Source of the DNA: Cyclobacteriaceae bacterium
GTDB taxonomy: Bacteria; Bacteroidota; Bacteroidia; Cytophagales; Cyclobacteriaceae
Direction of reading: 5' to 3'
Length of the DNA: 45,673 nucleotides
NCBI GenBank assembly: GCA_016787605.1
Contig: JAEUUE010000176.1
Span: forward strand, 1-45,673
The translations under genes and the position numbers were made by a program. Below are positions 15,017-24,432 of this stretch, one piece after another (position 1 is the first letter of the stretch; each line of letters opens with the position of its first letter). The notes below the pieces were generated by a model. That model had not been told where the DNA came from and did not search any database. It saw only the letters and a list, made by a program, of their open reading frames with translations.

Positions 15017-16168
15017 ATGAAAAACTTCGCCATCCTCGGCGGCGGCATCGGGGGCCTGTCGCTGGCAATCGCTCTCCAGAAAAAAGGTCTTCAGGTCACC
15101 GTCTATGAATCTGCCCCTGTCTACAAACCCTTGGGTGCCGGGCTTGGCCTGGCCGCCAATGCAGTAAAGGCCTACCAGGAAATCGGGATAAGTGATCGGG
15201 TGGTGGAGGCGGGAAAGAAACTCAAGCATGCTTTTGGCAAGGAACCGGACGGAAAGATCATCAGCCAGACGGACATCGAGGCAATGACGGACCGCTTTGG
15301 GGTCCTCAACAGCTTTACCATTCATCGCGCCGATCTTCACGAGGTACTCTTTGGTCTACTCAATCCAGGCACGGTCATCAACGGCAAATCGGCTGTGGGC
15401 GTCAGCCAGGATTCCGAAGGGGTCAGCGTTTCCTTCTCCGATGGCACCTCGGCAAAAGCCGACTACCTCATTGCCGCTGATGGGGTCCACTCGGTAGTCC
15501 GCCAGTCGCTCCTTCCCGGTTCCGCACCGCGGTACGCCGGCTATACGTGTTGGCGAGCCGTCACCGATGGTCTTCCGGAGGGAATGAACCCCGATGAAAT
15601 GAGCGAGACCTGGGGCCGTGGTCGACGTTTCGGGGTGGTGCCGCTTACCGGCAACCGGGTCTACTGGTTTGCAACACTGAATGCGCCGCCCAACGATCCG
15701 GCCATGCGCGCGGCAAGGCGAAACGAACTCAGGCAGTTCTTCGACGGTTTTCACTTCCCTATTCCACAATTGCTGGACATGACACGCGATGATCAGATCA
15801 TCTGGAATGACATCATTGACTTGAAGCCGATCAACCGGTTTGCTTTCGGTCGCATGGTATTGATCGGCGATGCGGCACACGCCACCACGCCCAACCTGGG
15901 TCAGGGGGCCTGCATGGCAATTGAGGATGCCGCTACGCTCGCTAACGCGCTGGAAGACTATGAACCCGAAATAGCCTTCCGGAAGTTCGAGTCTTTCCGC
16001 ATCCGCCGGACTACACAGATCGTAAATCAGTCCTGGAACTTAGGAAGGATTGCCCAACTCGAGAATCCCCTCCTCATGCGGCTTCGCAATGGAATCTTCC
16101 GACTGCTTCCTGAGTCGATGATCCACGCGCAACTTCGCGATCTCTACACGGTCTCCTTCCGACCGTAA
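15017..16168 (+). CDS. FAD-dependent aromatic-type monooxygenase
   Basis: A 383-residue flavoprotein of the class A (PHBH-like) monooxygenase family. The FAD-binding GxGxxG is at 8-13 (LGGGIGGLSLA), the DG motif in LIAADGVHSVVR at about 152-163, and the GD motif in VLIGDAAHATTPNLGQG at about 281-297; all three are intact. Members hydroxylate aromatic or polyketide-like substrates with NAD(P)H and oxygen, or epoxidise. It has no signal peptide and is probably cytoplasmic. It stands alone: tRNAs run away on the other strand and the branched-chain leader follows after 145 bases. The substrate cannot be inferred. Confidence 0.92.
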   Translation: MKNFAILGGGIGGLSLAIALQKKGLQVTVYESAPVYKPLGAGLGLAANAVKAYQEIGISDRVVEAGKKLKHAFGKEPDGKIISQTDIEAMTDRFGVLNSFTIHRADLHEVLFGLLNPGTVINGKSAVGVSQDSEGVSVSFSDGTSAKADYLIAADGVHSVVRQSLLPGSAPRYAGYTCWRAVTDGLPEGMNPDEMSETWGRGRRFGVVPLTGNRVYWFATLNAPPNDPAMRAARRNELRQFFDGFHFPIPQLLDMTRDDQIIWNDIIDLKPINRFAFGRMVLIGDAAHATTPNLGQGACMAIEDAATLANALEDYEPEIAFRKFESFRIRRTTQIVNQSWNLGRIAQLENPLLMRLRNGIFRLLPESMIHAQLRDLYTVSFRP

Positions 16169-16243
16169 TTGAAATCGTTTTCACCGGGCTAACGAGCATT
16201 GGGTAGTGCGCGCTGGCTCTACCTAACATTCGTTCTTTAAAAA

Positions 16244-16251
16244 TATTTTCG
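16244..16251 (+). promoter_or_regulatory. Weak candidate promoter of the branched-chain operon
   Basis: TATTTTCG, one mismatch from TAnnTTTG, lies about 60 bases before the leader peptide start. No TTTG is found at the expected -33 position, so the call is tentative. Confidence 0.3.
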
Positions 16252-16312
16252 CGTTCACTCATTGGATGTGCCGACAATTCTTTTCATTCTTGTTGCACGA
16301 GCACGACCTGGC

Positions 16313-16423
16313 ATGAGCAAGTCCATTCGCATCGATGAAAATTTTTGCACGACAGTGACTCCGTCATTGTCCGTCATTCGACTGCTTGTGCTGATTATTT
16401 GTCCACCAACCACGGGGCCCTGA
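16313..16423 (+). CDS. Branched-chain operon leader peptide
   Basis: A 36-codon frame in the leader of the ilv-leu block. It starts MSKSIRIDENF and its residues 21-29 are V-I-R-L-L-V-L-I-I: eight of nine codons call for valine, isoleucine or leucine, exactly the three end products of the operon. It ends CPPTTGP followed by TGA at 16421-16423, 29 bases before the terminator stem. This is the layout of ilv leader peptides in enterobacterial attenuation. The peptide itself is presumably without function; its translation is the sensor. A 9-bp hairpin (16351-16359 with 16363-16371) lies just ahead of the control codons. Confidence 0.85.
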   Translation: MSKSIRIDENFCTTVTPSLSVIRLLVLIICPPTTGP

Positions 16424-16481
16424 TGCGCAAACGCAGCATATGAATTCAACAGCCGCCCCGTCTTCGGGGCGGTTTTGTTTT
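16412..16481 (+). promoter_or_regulatory. Ribosome-mediated transcription attenuator of the ilv-leu block
   Basis: The terminator stem CCGCCCCG (16453-16460) / CGGGGCGG (16465-16472) has a TCTT loop and a TTTTGTTTT tail (16473-16481). ACGGGGC at 16412-16418, inside the end of the leader frame, is perfectly complementary to GCCCCGT at 16455-16461, the terminator's own 5' arm, so it can act as antiterminator. A ribosome stalled on the Val/Ile/Leu codons (16373-16399) would leave 16412-16418 free and allow readthrough; a ribosome reaching the stop at 16421 would cover it and let the terminator form. Geometry is read from sequence; the mechanism follows the classical attenuation model. Confidence 0.85.
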
Positions 16482-16517
16482 AATCACCCTTCAACCAACT
16501 AACGATTGTTATCATCC

Positions 16518-17411
16518 ATGCAAACTTATTACTCCGACGATACGACGCTCTTTCTTAATGGTGAATACGTTCCCGCCCGGGAGGCCGTGACCGACCTTTT
16601 TGGCCAGACCCTTCACTATGGGTATGGTGTCTTCGAGGGCATTCGCGCCTACCACACGGTTCATGGAACGAAAATATTCCAGGCGCAAGCCCACTTCGAC
16701 CGGCTGGCGGAGAGCTGCCGCCTGATGAATATTCCACTTACCTATTCTTCCGAAGAGCTTACCCAGGCTTCTTACCAGGTGTTGAAACGCAACCGGTTGT
16801 CCAATGCTTACCTCCGTCCGCTGGTGTTCTGCAGTCCCAATATGTCGCTGACGGCGCCGCGGGAAGTGTCGGTCATGATCACGGCCTGGGACTGGGGCAA
16901 GTACTTCGGGAATTCTTCTCTCCGTGTCTGCCTGTCTTCCTACCAGCGGCCCAATCCGAAATCGATACGTGTGGAGGCGAAGACGTGTGGCAACTACGTG
17001 AACTCGATACTCGCGACGTCCGAGGCGAAAGCGCTCGGATACGATGAAGCCCTCATGCTGGATATGAAAGGACATGTCGCGGAGGGGCCGGGCGCCAACT
17101 TCTTTCTCGAGAAGGACGGCCAACTCATCACCCCGCAGACTGGCCACATTTTGCCCGGCATCACCCGCCGGGTAGTCCTGGAGATCGCCAACGAATTGGA
17201 CATCCCCGTTGAGGAACGCCCGGTATCGCCCCAGGAATTGGAGGGTGCCGATGCCGCATTCTTTTGTGGCACGGCCGCGGAGATCACACCTATTGAATCG
17301 ATCGACGGGAAACCGTTTGCCAAGCCGTGGAAGAAGTCGGTGAGCCGCATCATCCAGGAGGCGTACCAGGCACTGGTGCTCGATAAGAATTACAGTTACG
17401 TTATCGTCTGA
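16518..17411 (+). CDS. ilvE: Branched-chain amino acid aminotransferase
   Basis: A 297-residue fold-type IV PLP enzyme that transfers the amino group from glutamate to the keto acids of valine, leucine and isoleucine. Family motifs are visible: LHYGYGVFEGIRAY (about 31-44), the PLP-lysine region EAKTCGNYVNSILA (about 155-168), DEALMLDMKGHVAEGPGANF (about 175-194) and ILPGITRRVVLE (about 210-221). An upstream in-frame TTG at 16506 is rejected in favour of ATG 16518. It is the first structural gene after the attenuator; the next gene starts 4 bases after its stop. Confidence 0.95.
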   Translation: MQTYYSDDTTLFLNGEYVPAREAVTDLFGQTLHYGYGVFEGIRAYHTVHGTKIFQAQAHFDRLAESCRLMNIPLTYSSEELTQASYQVLKRNRLSNAYLRPLVFCSPNMSLTAPREVSVMITAWDWGKYFGNSSLRVCLSSYQRPNPKSIRVEAKTCGNYVNSILATSEAKALGYDEALMLDMKGHVAEGPGANFFLEKDGQLITPQTGHILPGITRRVVLEIANELDIPVEERPVSPQELEGADAAFFCGTAAEITPIESIDGKPFAKPWKKSVSRIIQEAYQALVLDKNYSYVIV

Positions 17412-17414
17412 GAA

Positions 17415-19097
17415 GTGAACACCCTTAATAAATACAGCAGGACTCTTACCCAGGACCCGACGTTGCCGGCCTCGCAGGCGATGCTGTACGGCATCGGCCT
17501 TACGGAGCACGACATGCAAAAGGCCCAGGTGGGGATTGTCAGCACGGGCTTCGACGGTAATACCTGTAACATGCATCTCAACGGCCTGGCCGCCGAAGTG
17601 AAAACGGGCGTCTGGGACCAGGAACTCGTCGGTCTGATCTTCCACACCATCGGCGTGAGCGACGGCATCTCCAACGGAACGGCCGGCATGCGCTACTCCC
17701 TCGTGAGCCGGGAGATCATCGCCGATTCCATTGAGGCTGTCTGCGGCGCCCACTATTATGATGGCCTCATCGCCGTGGTGGGATGCGACAAGAACATGCC
17801 GGGTTCACTCATGGCCATGGGCAGACTCAACCGTCCTTCCATCATGGTGTACGGAGGTTCAATCGCCGGCGGTCACTGGAAGGGCAAATCACTGAACATC
17901 GTGTCGGCATTCGAAGCCCTCGGAGAAAAGTTGTCGGGCACGTTGTCGGAAGAAGACTACAAGGGTATCATCCAGCATGCCTGCCCGGGAGCAGGCGCCT
18001 GCGGGGGAATGTACACGGCCAACACGATGGCCAGCGCCATTGAAGCCCTCGGAATGGCTTTGCCCGGCTCCTCTTCTTTCCCGGCGCGAAGTGAAGAAAA
18101 ACTGGCCGAGTGCCGAAGAGCCGGACAGGCGATCCGATTGCTGCTGGAGAAAGACATCAAGCCCCGGGATATCATGACTCGCGAGGCCTTTGAAAACGCC
18201 GTGATCACAGTCATGGCACTCGGTGGATCCACCAATGCTGTCCTTCATCTCATCGCCATGGCAAAGACCGTGGGCGTGCCGCTTTCACTCGATGACTTCC
18301 AGCATATTTCCGACCGGACTCCGCTGCTCGCCGACCTCAAGCCGAGCGGTAGGTACCTCATGGAAGACTTGCACCAGATAGGAGGCACGCCGGTGGTTTT
18401 AAAATACCTGCTACAGAAGGGGTTCCTGCACGGCCATTGTCTCACGGTGACGGGGAAAACACTGGCTGAAAACCTGTCGGAGGTTCCGGACCTCGATTTT
18501 CAAAAACAGCAGGTTGTATTTCCGGTGGATAAACCCATCAAGAAGACAGGTCACCTGCAGGTGCTGTACGGCAACCTGGCGACGCGTGGTTCGGTAGCCA
18601 AGATCACCGGCAAGGAAGGAGAAAAATTCAAGGGCCGCGCCTGCGTCTTCGAAGGAGAGTTCGAGGTGGTCGACGCGATCAAGTCTGGAAAAATCAAGGC
18701 CGGATCCGTGGTCGTCATCCGGAACGTGGGGCCAAAGGGCGGTCCCGGCATGCCGGAAATGCTCAAGCCCACAAGCCTCATCATGGGCGCCGGGCTTGGC
18801 AAGTCGGTCGCGCTGATTACGGACGGACGTTTTTCCGGGGGATCCCATGGGTTCGTCATCGGCCACGTCACGCCGGAAGCGGTGGATGGCGGACTGATCG
18901 GCCTGGTCGAGGAGGGAGACTGGATCGAGATCGATGTGAAGTCGCACGAGGTGAACCTGCTGGTCGACGAAAAGACACTCGCGTTGAGAAAATCAAAGCA
19001 ACGTGCCTGGGCAGGCCCGCAGGGGAACGGTGTTCTATATAAATATGCCAGACTGGTGAAGACCGCAACCGATGGATGTGTTACCGATGAAGAATAA
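17415..19097 (+). CDS. ilvD: Dihydroxy-acid dehydratase
   Basis: A 560-residue iron-sulfur enzyme converting 2,3-dihydroxy-isovalerate and -methylvalerate to the keto acids of valine and isoleucine. The start is GTG 17415. Cluster cysteines are in GNTCNMH (about 50-54), VGCDKNMPG (about 121-129) and [16 protein letters not shown] (about 193-208). The C-terminal IlvD/Edd signatures [12 protein letters not shown] and [21 protein letters not shown] are complete. The gene overlaps ilvB by 11 bases, so the two are probably translationally coupled. Confidence 0.97.
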   Translation: MNTLNKYSRTLTQDPTLPASQAMLYGIGLTEHDMQKAQVGIVSTGFDGNTCNMHLNGLAAEVKTGVWDQELVGLIFHTIGVSDGISNGTAGMRYSLVSREIIADSIEAVCGAHYYDGLIAVVGCDKNMPGSLMAMGRLNRPSIMVYGGSIAGGHWKGKSLNIVSAFEALGEKLSGTLSEEDYKGIIQHACPGAGACGGMYTANTMASAIEALGMALPGSSSFPARSEEKLAECRRAGQAIRLLLEKDIKPRDIMTREAFENAVITVMALGGSTNAVLHLIAMAKTVGVPLSLDDFQHISDRTPLLADLKPSGRYLMEDLHQIGGTPVVLKYLLQKGFLHGHCLTVTGKTLAENLSEVPDLDFQKQQVVFPVDKPIKKTGHLQVLYGNLATRGSVAKITGKEGEKFKGRACVFEGEFEVVDAIKSGKIKAGSVVVIRNVGPKGGPGMPEMLKPTSLIMGAGLGKSVALITDGRFSGGSHGFVIGHVTPEAVDGGLIGLVEEGDWIEIDVKSHEVNLLVDEKTLALRKSKQRAWAGPQGNGVLYKYARLVKTATDGCVTDEE

Positions 19098-20823
19098 GGA
19101 CGAATACTTGCTGAGCGGCGCGGAGATCCTCCTGCAGGGCCTGGTGGCGGAAGGCGTGGATACCTTGTTTGGATATCCCGGCGGCGCCATCATGCCGGTT
19201 TACGATGCGTTGTATGACTATAACGACCGGCTTCGCCATATCCTTGTCCGGCACGAACAGGGTGCGGTGCATGCCGCGCAGGGTTATGCGCGTGCCTCCG
19301 GTCGGGTAGGGGTGGCGCTGGCCACTTCGGGACCTGGCGCCACCAACCTGATTACCGGCCTGGCTGACGCCATGATCGACTCGACGCCTATTGTCTGCAT
19401 CACCGGACAGGTGTTCGCGCATCTTCTCGGCACGGATGCTTTCCAGGAAATCGATGTAGTCAACACCACGAATCCTGTAACAAAATGGAACGTCCAGGTT
19501 ACGGAAGCGGCGGATATCGTTCCGGCCTTGTCGAAAGCATTCTTCATTGCCCGCACGGGACGACCCGGGCCGGTATTAGTTGACATAACCAAGAATGCTC
19601 AGAATGAAAGGATAACTCCGCCGGAGTACAGGCCTTGCCGGTCTCTCCGGACGTACTCGCCGAAACCGGAATTGCAGCCGTCGCAGGTATTGGCCGCCGC
19701 TGCGCTGATCAACGAAGCCAAAAGACCCTACTTGCTCGCCGGGCAGGGCGTGATCTTGTCCGGGGGAACCGATGCCTTACGGGCCTTCGCCGAGAAGACG
19801 GGAATCCCCGTGGCTTGCACGTTGTTGGGATTGGGCGCATTTCCAACCGGGCATCCGTTGTACGCGGGTTTCCTGGGAATGCATGGCAACTATGCCGCCA
19901 ACGTCAACACGAATGTGTGTGATTTGATTATCGCTGTCGGGATGCGATTCGACGATCGCGTGACCGGCAACGTGGCTACCTATGCCCGTCAAGCCCGGAT
20001 CATCCATGTGGATATTGACAAAGCGGAGATCAACAAGATCGTTCGGGCCGACGTGGCCGTTCACGCCGACGCCCGCGAGGCGCTCGAAGCGTTGACGGCG
20101 CAATGTTTGCCCAACCGTCATGACGAATGGTTGTCCTCCTTCCGCCAGTTGAGCGAGGTGGAAGATGCGAAAGTTATGCGGCAAGAGGCCCTGCGCGACG
20201 GACCTGTTCGGATGACGGAAGTCGTCCATGACCTGTTCAGGCAAGCGCCGGAGAACACCATCATTGTCACCGATGTCGGACAGCACCAGATGGTGACGTC
20301 GCGGTATTTTGGATTTCTCCGACCTCGTACCCACATCACCTCCGGGGGTGCAGGCACCATGGGCTTTGCCCTTCCGGCCGCCATAGGGGCGGCCCTGGCG
20401 ATGCCCGGCACGCCCGTCGTGGCGGTGGTGGGAGATGGAGGATTCCAAATGACGATGCAGGAGCTCGGAACGATCATGCAATACCGGATCCCGGTCAAGA
20501 TCGTGCTGCTCAACAACTCCTTCCTGGGCATGGTGCGCCAATGGCAGCAACTGTTTCATGGGGCGAGGTATTCGTTTACCGAGATAGAGAATCCTGATTT
20601 TGTGCAGGTGGCGAGAGCCTACAACATCCCGGCCACACGGATCGACCAGCGTGAAGAACTGCCCGATGTCATCCAGGACCTGCTTGCCGCCGAGGGCCCC
20701 TTCTTCCTGGAAGTCGTCGTCGCCAAAGAAGATAATGTGTTCCCCATGGTTCCCGCCGGCGCAGGCGTGGCCGACATGCTGCTGGAATTACCCGTCACCC
20801 GGGCCCCCATACAAACCGAATGA
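19087..20823 (+). CDS. ilvB: Acetolactate synthase large (catalytic) subunit
   Basis: A 578-residue thiamine diphosphate enzyme that makes acetolactate or acetohydroxybutyrate, the first common step of valine, leucine and isoleucine synthesis. The catalytic Glu is in [18 protein letters not shown] (about 48-65) and the ThDP-magnesium motif [12 protein letters not shown][10 protein letters not shown] is near 450-485. ATG 19087 is preferred (starts [16 protein letters not shown]); ATG 19072 is an alternative with five more residues. It overlaps the end of ilvD by 11 bases, and its stop codon overlaps the ilvN start (ATGA), so subunits are made in step. Confidence 0.96.
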   Translation: MKNKDEYLLSGAEILLQGLVAEGVDTLFGYPGGAIMPVYDALYDYNDRLRHILVRHEQGAVHAAQGYARASGRVGVALATSGPGATNLITGLADAMIDSTPIVCITGQVFAHLLGTDAFQEIDVVNTTNPVTKWNVQVTEAADIVPALSKAFFIARTGRPGPVLVDITKNAQNERITPPEYRPCRSLRTYSPKPELQPSQVLAAAALINEAKRPYLLAGQGVILSGGTDALRAFAEKTGIPVACTLLGLGAFPTGHPLYAGFLGMHGNYAANVNTNVCDLIIAVGMRFDDRVTGNVATYARQARIIHVDIDKAEINKIVRADVAVHADAREALEALTAQCLPNRHDEWLSSFRQLSEVEDAKVMRQEALRDGPVRMTEVVHDLFRQAPENTIIVTDVGQHQMVTSRYFGFLRPRTHITSGGAGTMGFALPAAIGAALAMPGTPVVAVVGDGGFQMTMQELGTIMQYRIPVKIVLLNNSFLGMVRQWQQLFHGARYSFTEIENPDFVQVARAYNIPATRIDQREELPDVIQDLLAAEGPFFLEVVVAKEDNVFPMVPAGAGVADMLLELPVTRAPIQTE

Positions 20824-21137
20824 AACAAGATATCAATATGTTCCTGATCGCGGAGAACAACTTCTCCGTCCTCAACCGGATCGTCAACATCCTCAACCGG
20901 CGACGGGTGCGGATACGGCGGATTTCTGCCCACGAAGAGCCGGACAATTTCCGCCGGGGCAGTGTGTCTATGGTTATTCATACCACCACCGACATGGCGG
21001 AGAAAGTCAAACTTCAACTGGAGAAACTTATTGAAGTGGAAGCGGTCAGCTATCACCTGCAGCCGCCGTTGCTGGAAACCCTGGCGGTCACCACAATGAA
21101 TTATCCGATGGCCGCCTCGGCCACGCAAATCCTGTAA
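20820..21137 (+). CDS. ilvN: Acetolactate synthase small (regulatory) subunit, short form
   Basis: A 105-residue protein with a single ACT domain (about 4-75: MFLIAENNFSVLNRIVNILNRRRVRIRRISA). It should bind the large subunit and carry valine feedback. Most small subunits outside enterobacteria are about 160-190 residues with a second domain; this one ends soon after the ACT domain, like E. coli IlvN (about 96 residues). The start overlaps the ilvB stop as ATGA. The usual G-x-L after N in the effector loop reads NNFSVLNR, so effector binding may differ. Confidence 0.88.
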   Translation: MKQDINMFLIAENNFSVLNRIVNILNRRRVRIRRISAHEEPDNFRRGSVSMVIHTTTDMAEKVKLQLEKLIEVEAVSYHLQPPLLETLAVTTMNYPMAASATQIL

Positions 21138-21170
21138 AAAATTACCCAATACCCAAACTACAAACACACT

Positions 21171-22244
21171 ATGGCTAAGATCAATTTTGGAGGAACCCTG
21201 GAAGAAGTCGTCACCCGTGAAGAATTCCCGATGGAAAAGGCGCTTGACGTGTTACGCAACGAGACCATCGCCATCATCGGCTACGGGGTGCAGGGCCCGG
21301 CCCAGTCACTCAACCTTCGCGACAACGGTTTCCACGTCATCGTCGGGCAGCGGGAAGGCGGAGCCAGCTGGGCAAAAGCCATTCAACATGGGTGGATTCC
21401 CGGGGAGACGCTGTTTCCCATCGAGGAAGCCTGTCGCCGCGCGACGATCATCCAGTTGTTGCTGTCGGATGCCGGACAGATTTCCGCCTGGCCGGAAGTG
21501 AAGCCCCACCTGACCAAGGGTAAGGCGCTGTATTTCTCCCACGGCTTCGGCATCACATTCTCCGACCAAACGGGGATCATCCCGCCCAAGGATATTGATG
21601 TGATCCTGGCCGCACCGAAAGGATCAGGCACATCCGTGAGGCGCCTGTTCCTGCAGGGCAAGGGCATCAACAGCAGTTATGCCATCTACCAGGATGCCAC
21701 CGGACGCGCCCGCAACAGGGTCATTGCGCTGGGTATTGGCGTAGGGTCGGGCTACTTGTTTGAAACCGATTTCCGTAAAGAAGTGTACTCCGACCTCACA
21801 GGGGAGCGCGGCACGCTGATGGGCGCCATCGCCGGAATCTTTGAAGCGCAATACGAAGTGCTCCGGTCGAAAGGCCACAGTCCTTCCGAGGCCTTTAACG
21901 AGACGGTCGAAGAACTGACGCAAAGCCTGATGCCGTTGGTGGCTGAAAACGGGATGGACTGGATGTATGCCAACTGCTCGACCACGGCTCAGCGCGGCGC
22001 GCTCGACTGGAAGAAACGGTTCAAGGAAGCTACACTTCCCGTCTTCAACGAACTTTACGAAAGCGTTCGCAGCGGGGCGGAAGCCAAACGTACCATTGAG
22101 TCGTGCAGCCAGCCCAACTACCGGGAAAAACTTGCCGAGGAACTGAAAGAATTGCGTGAAAGCGAATTGTGGCAGGCCGGCCAGGCGGTTCGTTCCCTGC
22201 GGCCGGAAAAAAATGCTGTGGAGGCGAGCATGATTGACGCCTGA
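21171..22244 (+). CDS. ilvC: Ketol-acid reductoisomerase
   Basis: A 357-residue magnesium- and NADPH-dependent enzyme that isomerises and reduces acetolactate or acetohydroxybutyrate. The Rossmann motif is IGYGVQGPAQSLNLRDNG (about 36-53), followed by the cofactor-choosing loop VGQREGGASWAKA. Metal ligands lie in YSDLTGERGTLMGA (about 206-219). It is 34 bases behind ilvN. It differs from typical short class I forms in the loop and C-terminal part, resembling the form common in Bacteroidota. It is the last ilv gene before a hairpin region and the leu genes. Confidence 0.94.
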   Translation: MAKINFGGTLEEVVTREEFPMEKALDVLRNETIAIIGYGVQGPAQSLNLRDNGFHVIVGQREGGASWAKAIQHGWIPGETLFPIEEACRRATIIQLLLSDAGQISAWPEVKPHLTKGKALYFSHGFGITFSDQTGIIPPKDIDVILAAPKGSGTSVRRLFLQGKGINSSYAIYQDATGRARNRVIALGIGVGSGYLFETDFRKEVYSDLTGERGTLMGAIAGIFEAQYEVLRSKGHSPSEAFNETVEELTQSLMPLVAENGMDWMYANCSTTAQRGALDWKKRFKEATLPVFNELYESVRSGAEAKRTIESCSQPNYREKLAEELKELRESELWQAGQAVRSLRPEKNAVEASMIDA

Positions 22245-22292
22245 GGTTCTAACTAACAATCGTAAGCGACAATTTTTTTTGAAGTCGGTTCA

Positions 22293-22380
22293 CTGAAAGA
22301 AAAAAACTTTCAGACCTTAGCGATCACATCAAACAATCGCCCTGCCGGTAGCAAAAACTCCGGCAGGGCGGTTTCGTTTG
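22293..22380 (+). terminator. Hairpin pair between ilvC and leuC, terminator or attenuator
   Basis: Two hairpins lie in the 165 bases between ilvC and leuC. The first is CTGAAAG/CTTTCAG (22293-22299, 22307-22313) with an A7 loop. The second has an 11-bp perfect stem CGCCCTGCCGG/CCGGCAGGGCG (22338-22348, 22360-22370) followed by GTTTCGTTTG, much like the two attenuator terminators in this window. GCGAT (22320-22324) can pair with ATCGC (22336-22340), overlapping the stem. No promoter is visible between the second hairpin and leuC, 30 bases further on, and no ATG-initiated leader frame precedes it. Confidence 0.6.
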
Positions 22381-22409
22381 GTGGTGCTTGTAGCAAACGA
22401 ACAGTTGTT

Positions 22410-23819
22410 GTGGAGCCAAAAACACTATTTGACAAGATTTGGGATGCTCACGTGGTGAAACGCGCCGACGGTTTTCCGCATGCGCTGTTTATCGACCGGC
22501 ATTTTATCCATGAGGTGACCAGCCCCCAGGCGTTTGACGGCCTGCGTGCCCGCGGCATACCGGTCTTCAACACGAGACGCACCACCGCGACAGCCGATCA
22601 TAACGTCCCGACCAAAGATCAGCATCTCCCCATCCGCGAAGCCTTGTCGCGCCACCAGGTGGAGACACTCCGCAAAAATTGCAAGGAGTTCGGAGTCGAC
22701 TTGTATGACCTCGGGCATCCTTACCAGGGGATTGTGCACATCATCGGGCCCGAGCTTGGCCTCACGCTTCCCGGCATGACGATCGTGTGCGGCGACAGCC
22801 ACACCTCGACACATGGAGCGTTCGGCAACATCGCGTTCGGCATAGGGACCAGCGAAGTAGAGCAGGTGCTGGCCACCCAGTGCGTACTGCAGCACAAGCC
22901 CAAAACGATGCGCATCGAAATCAACGGCCAGCTCGGCCGGGGCGTCGTGAGCAAAGACATCATTCTCTATATCATCTCGAAGATTTCCAGCAGCGGCGCG
23001 ACGGGCTACTTCGTAGAATATGCCGGCGAGGCAATCCGCGGCCTGTCGATGGAGGCTCGTATGACCGTCTGCAACATGAGCATTGAAATGGGCGCTCGCG
23101 GCGGACTGATCGCTCCCGATCAAACCACCTTCGATTATATCCGCGGACGGAAGTTCGCACCCCAGGGTCAGGCCTTTGAACAGGCTGTTGAAACGTGGAA
23201 GGCATTGATTACCGATCCGGGGGCCCGTTACGACAAGGTCCTCACGTTTGACGCGGCCGACATCGGGCCCATGATCACCTACGGAACCAACCCCGGCATG
23301 GGGATGTGCGTCACCGACCGGATTCCGACCGCGAAAGAACTGGCTTCCCTGGGAGATACCACCTCCTTCACCAACTCCCTCGAGTACATGGGCCTGGCAC
23401 CCGGCGATTTTCTGTTGGGGAAGCCTGTTGACTACGTGTTCATCGGGAGCTGCACGAATGCCCGCATCGAAGATCTCCGGCAGGTAGCCCGGCTGGTCAA
23501 AGGCAAGAAGCGCGCTGAAAGTGTGGAGGTGTGGGTGGTGCCCGGATCCAAGCAGGTGGAGGCGCAGGCAAGAAAGGAAGGATTGGACAAGATTTTTGAA
23601 GAGGCTGGATTCGAACTCCGCAGCCCGGGATGTTCGGCGTGCCTCGGCATGAATGAAGACAAGGTGCCCCCGGGCAAGTATTGCATCTCCACCTCCAACC
23701 GGAATTTCGAAGGTCGCCAGGGCCCCCGGTCACGAACCTTTCTGGCCAGCCCGCTGAGCGCCGCTGCCGCGGCCATCACCGGCAAAGTAACCGACATACG
23801 AACCTGGATGGAAAACTGA
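22410..23819 (+). CDS. leuC: 3-isopropylmalate dehydratase large subunit
   Basis: A 469-residue aconitase-family protein that, with LeuD, isomerises 2- to 3-isopropylmalate in leucine synthesis. It starts with GTG at 22410 ([16 protein letters not shown], the family's usual beginning). The [4Fe-4S] cluster ligands are in [12 protein letters not shown] (about 347-358) and [11 protein letters not shown] (about 407-417); [12 protein letters not shown] (about 128-139) is the substrate-binding signature. It is the first leu gene and sits just behind a terminator-like hairpin. leuD begins 5 bases after its stop. Confidence 0.97.
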   Translation: MEPKTLFDKIWDAHVVKRADGFPHALFIDRHFIHEVTSPQAFDGLRARGIPVFNTRRTTATADHNVPTKDQHLPIREALSRHQVETLRKNCKEFGVDLYDLGHPYQGIVHIIGPELGLTLPGMTIVCGDSHTSTHGAFGNIAFGIGTSEVEQVLATQCVLQHKPKTMRIEINGQLGRGVVSKDIILYIISKISSSGATGYFVEYAGEAIRGLSMEARMTVCNMSIEMGARGGLIAPDQTTFDYIRGRKFAPQGQAFEQAVETWKALITDPGARYDKVLTFDAADIGPMITYGTNPGMGMCVTDRIPTAKELASLGDTTSFTNSLEYMGLAPGDFLLGKPVDYVFIGSCTNARIEDLRQVARLVKGKKRAESVEVWVVPGSKQVEAQARKEGLDKIFEEAGFELRSPGCSACLGMNEDKVPPGKYCISTSNRNFEGRQGPRSRTFLASPLSAAAAAITGKVTDIRTWMEN

Positions 23820-23823
23820 AGCT

Positions 23824-24432
23824 ATGGCCAAAGAGAAACTATCTACGCTGATTTCAACGGCCGTTCCGCTGCTCATCGAGAACATCGACACGGATCAGAT
23901 CATACCGGCTCGTTTTCTCAAAGCCACCACACGTGAGGGTTTCGGTGAAAATCTTTTCCGCGACTGGCGGTTCGATGCGGCCAACCAGCCCGTTCGGGAT
24001 TTTGTGCTCAACAACCCCCGCTACTCAGGGAAGATCCTGGTCACCGGGAAAAACTTCGGTTGCGGGAGCAGTCGCGAACATGCGGCTTGGGCGATTTACG
24101 ACTTTGGTTTCCGCGTGGTGATCTCGAGCTTCTTCGCCGATATCTTCAAGAACAATGCCTTGAACAACGGCCTCCTGCCGCTCGTCGTGAGCGAGAATTT
24201 CCTGAAGAAGTGCCTGGAGCGGGTGACGGCTGAGCCGGCGACCCCGATCACGGTGGATTTGCCCAACCAGGTGGTCTCCATTACCGGCGGACCTTCGGAG
24301 CATTTCGAAATCAATCCTTACAAGAAGGCAAGCCTGATCAACGGGCAAGATGATATTGACTACCTCCTGAGTCTTCGTGACGAAATCCGAGAATTTGACA
24401 ACGCCCGCCAGCGTGTGGCGCCCCTCCCATGA
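23824..24432 (+). CDS. leuD: 3-isopropylmalate dehydratase small subunit
   Basis: A 202-residue swivel domain partner of Leu[13 protein letters not shown] (about 22-33) and [17 protein letters not shown] (about 76-92) are the diagnostic motifs. The start follows leuC by 5 bases and its stop overlaps the leuB start as ATGA, indicating coupled translation. Cytoplasmic; acts in leucine biosynthesis. Confidence 0.97.
   Translation: MAKEKLSTLISTAVPLLIENIDTDQIIPARFLKATTREGFGENLFRDWRFDAANQPVRDFVLNNPRYSGKILVTGKNFGCGSSREHAAWAIYDFGFRVVISSFFADIFKNNALNNGLLPLVVSENFLKKCLERVTAEPATPITVDLPNQVVSITGGPSEHFEINPYKKASLINGQDDIDYLLSLRDEIREFDNARQRVAPLP

Noticed and set aside
16512-17753. Minus-strand open frame of 413 codons
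   Set aside because: It is antisense to ilvE and the start of ilvD, and its Arg/Gly/His-rich translation is typical of a shadow frame.
22245-22340. Search for a Leu-rich leader peptide before leuC
   Set aside because: There is no ATG or GTG in the interval, and the only TTG frame ends after five codons without leucine.
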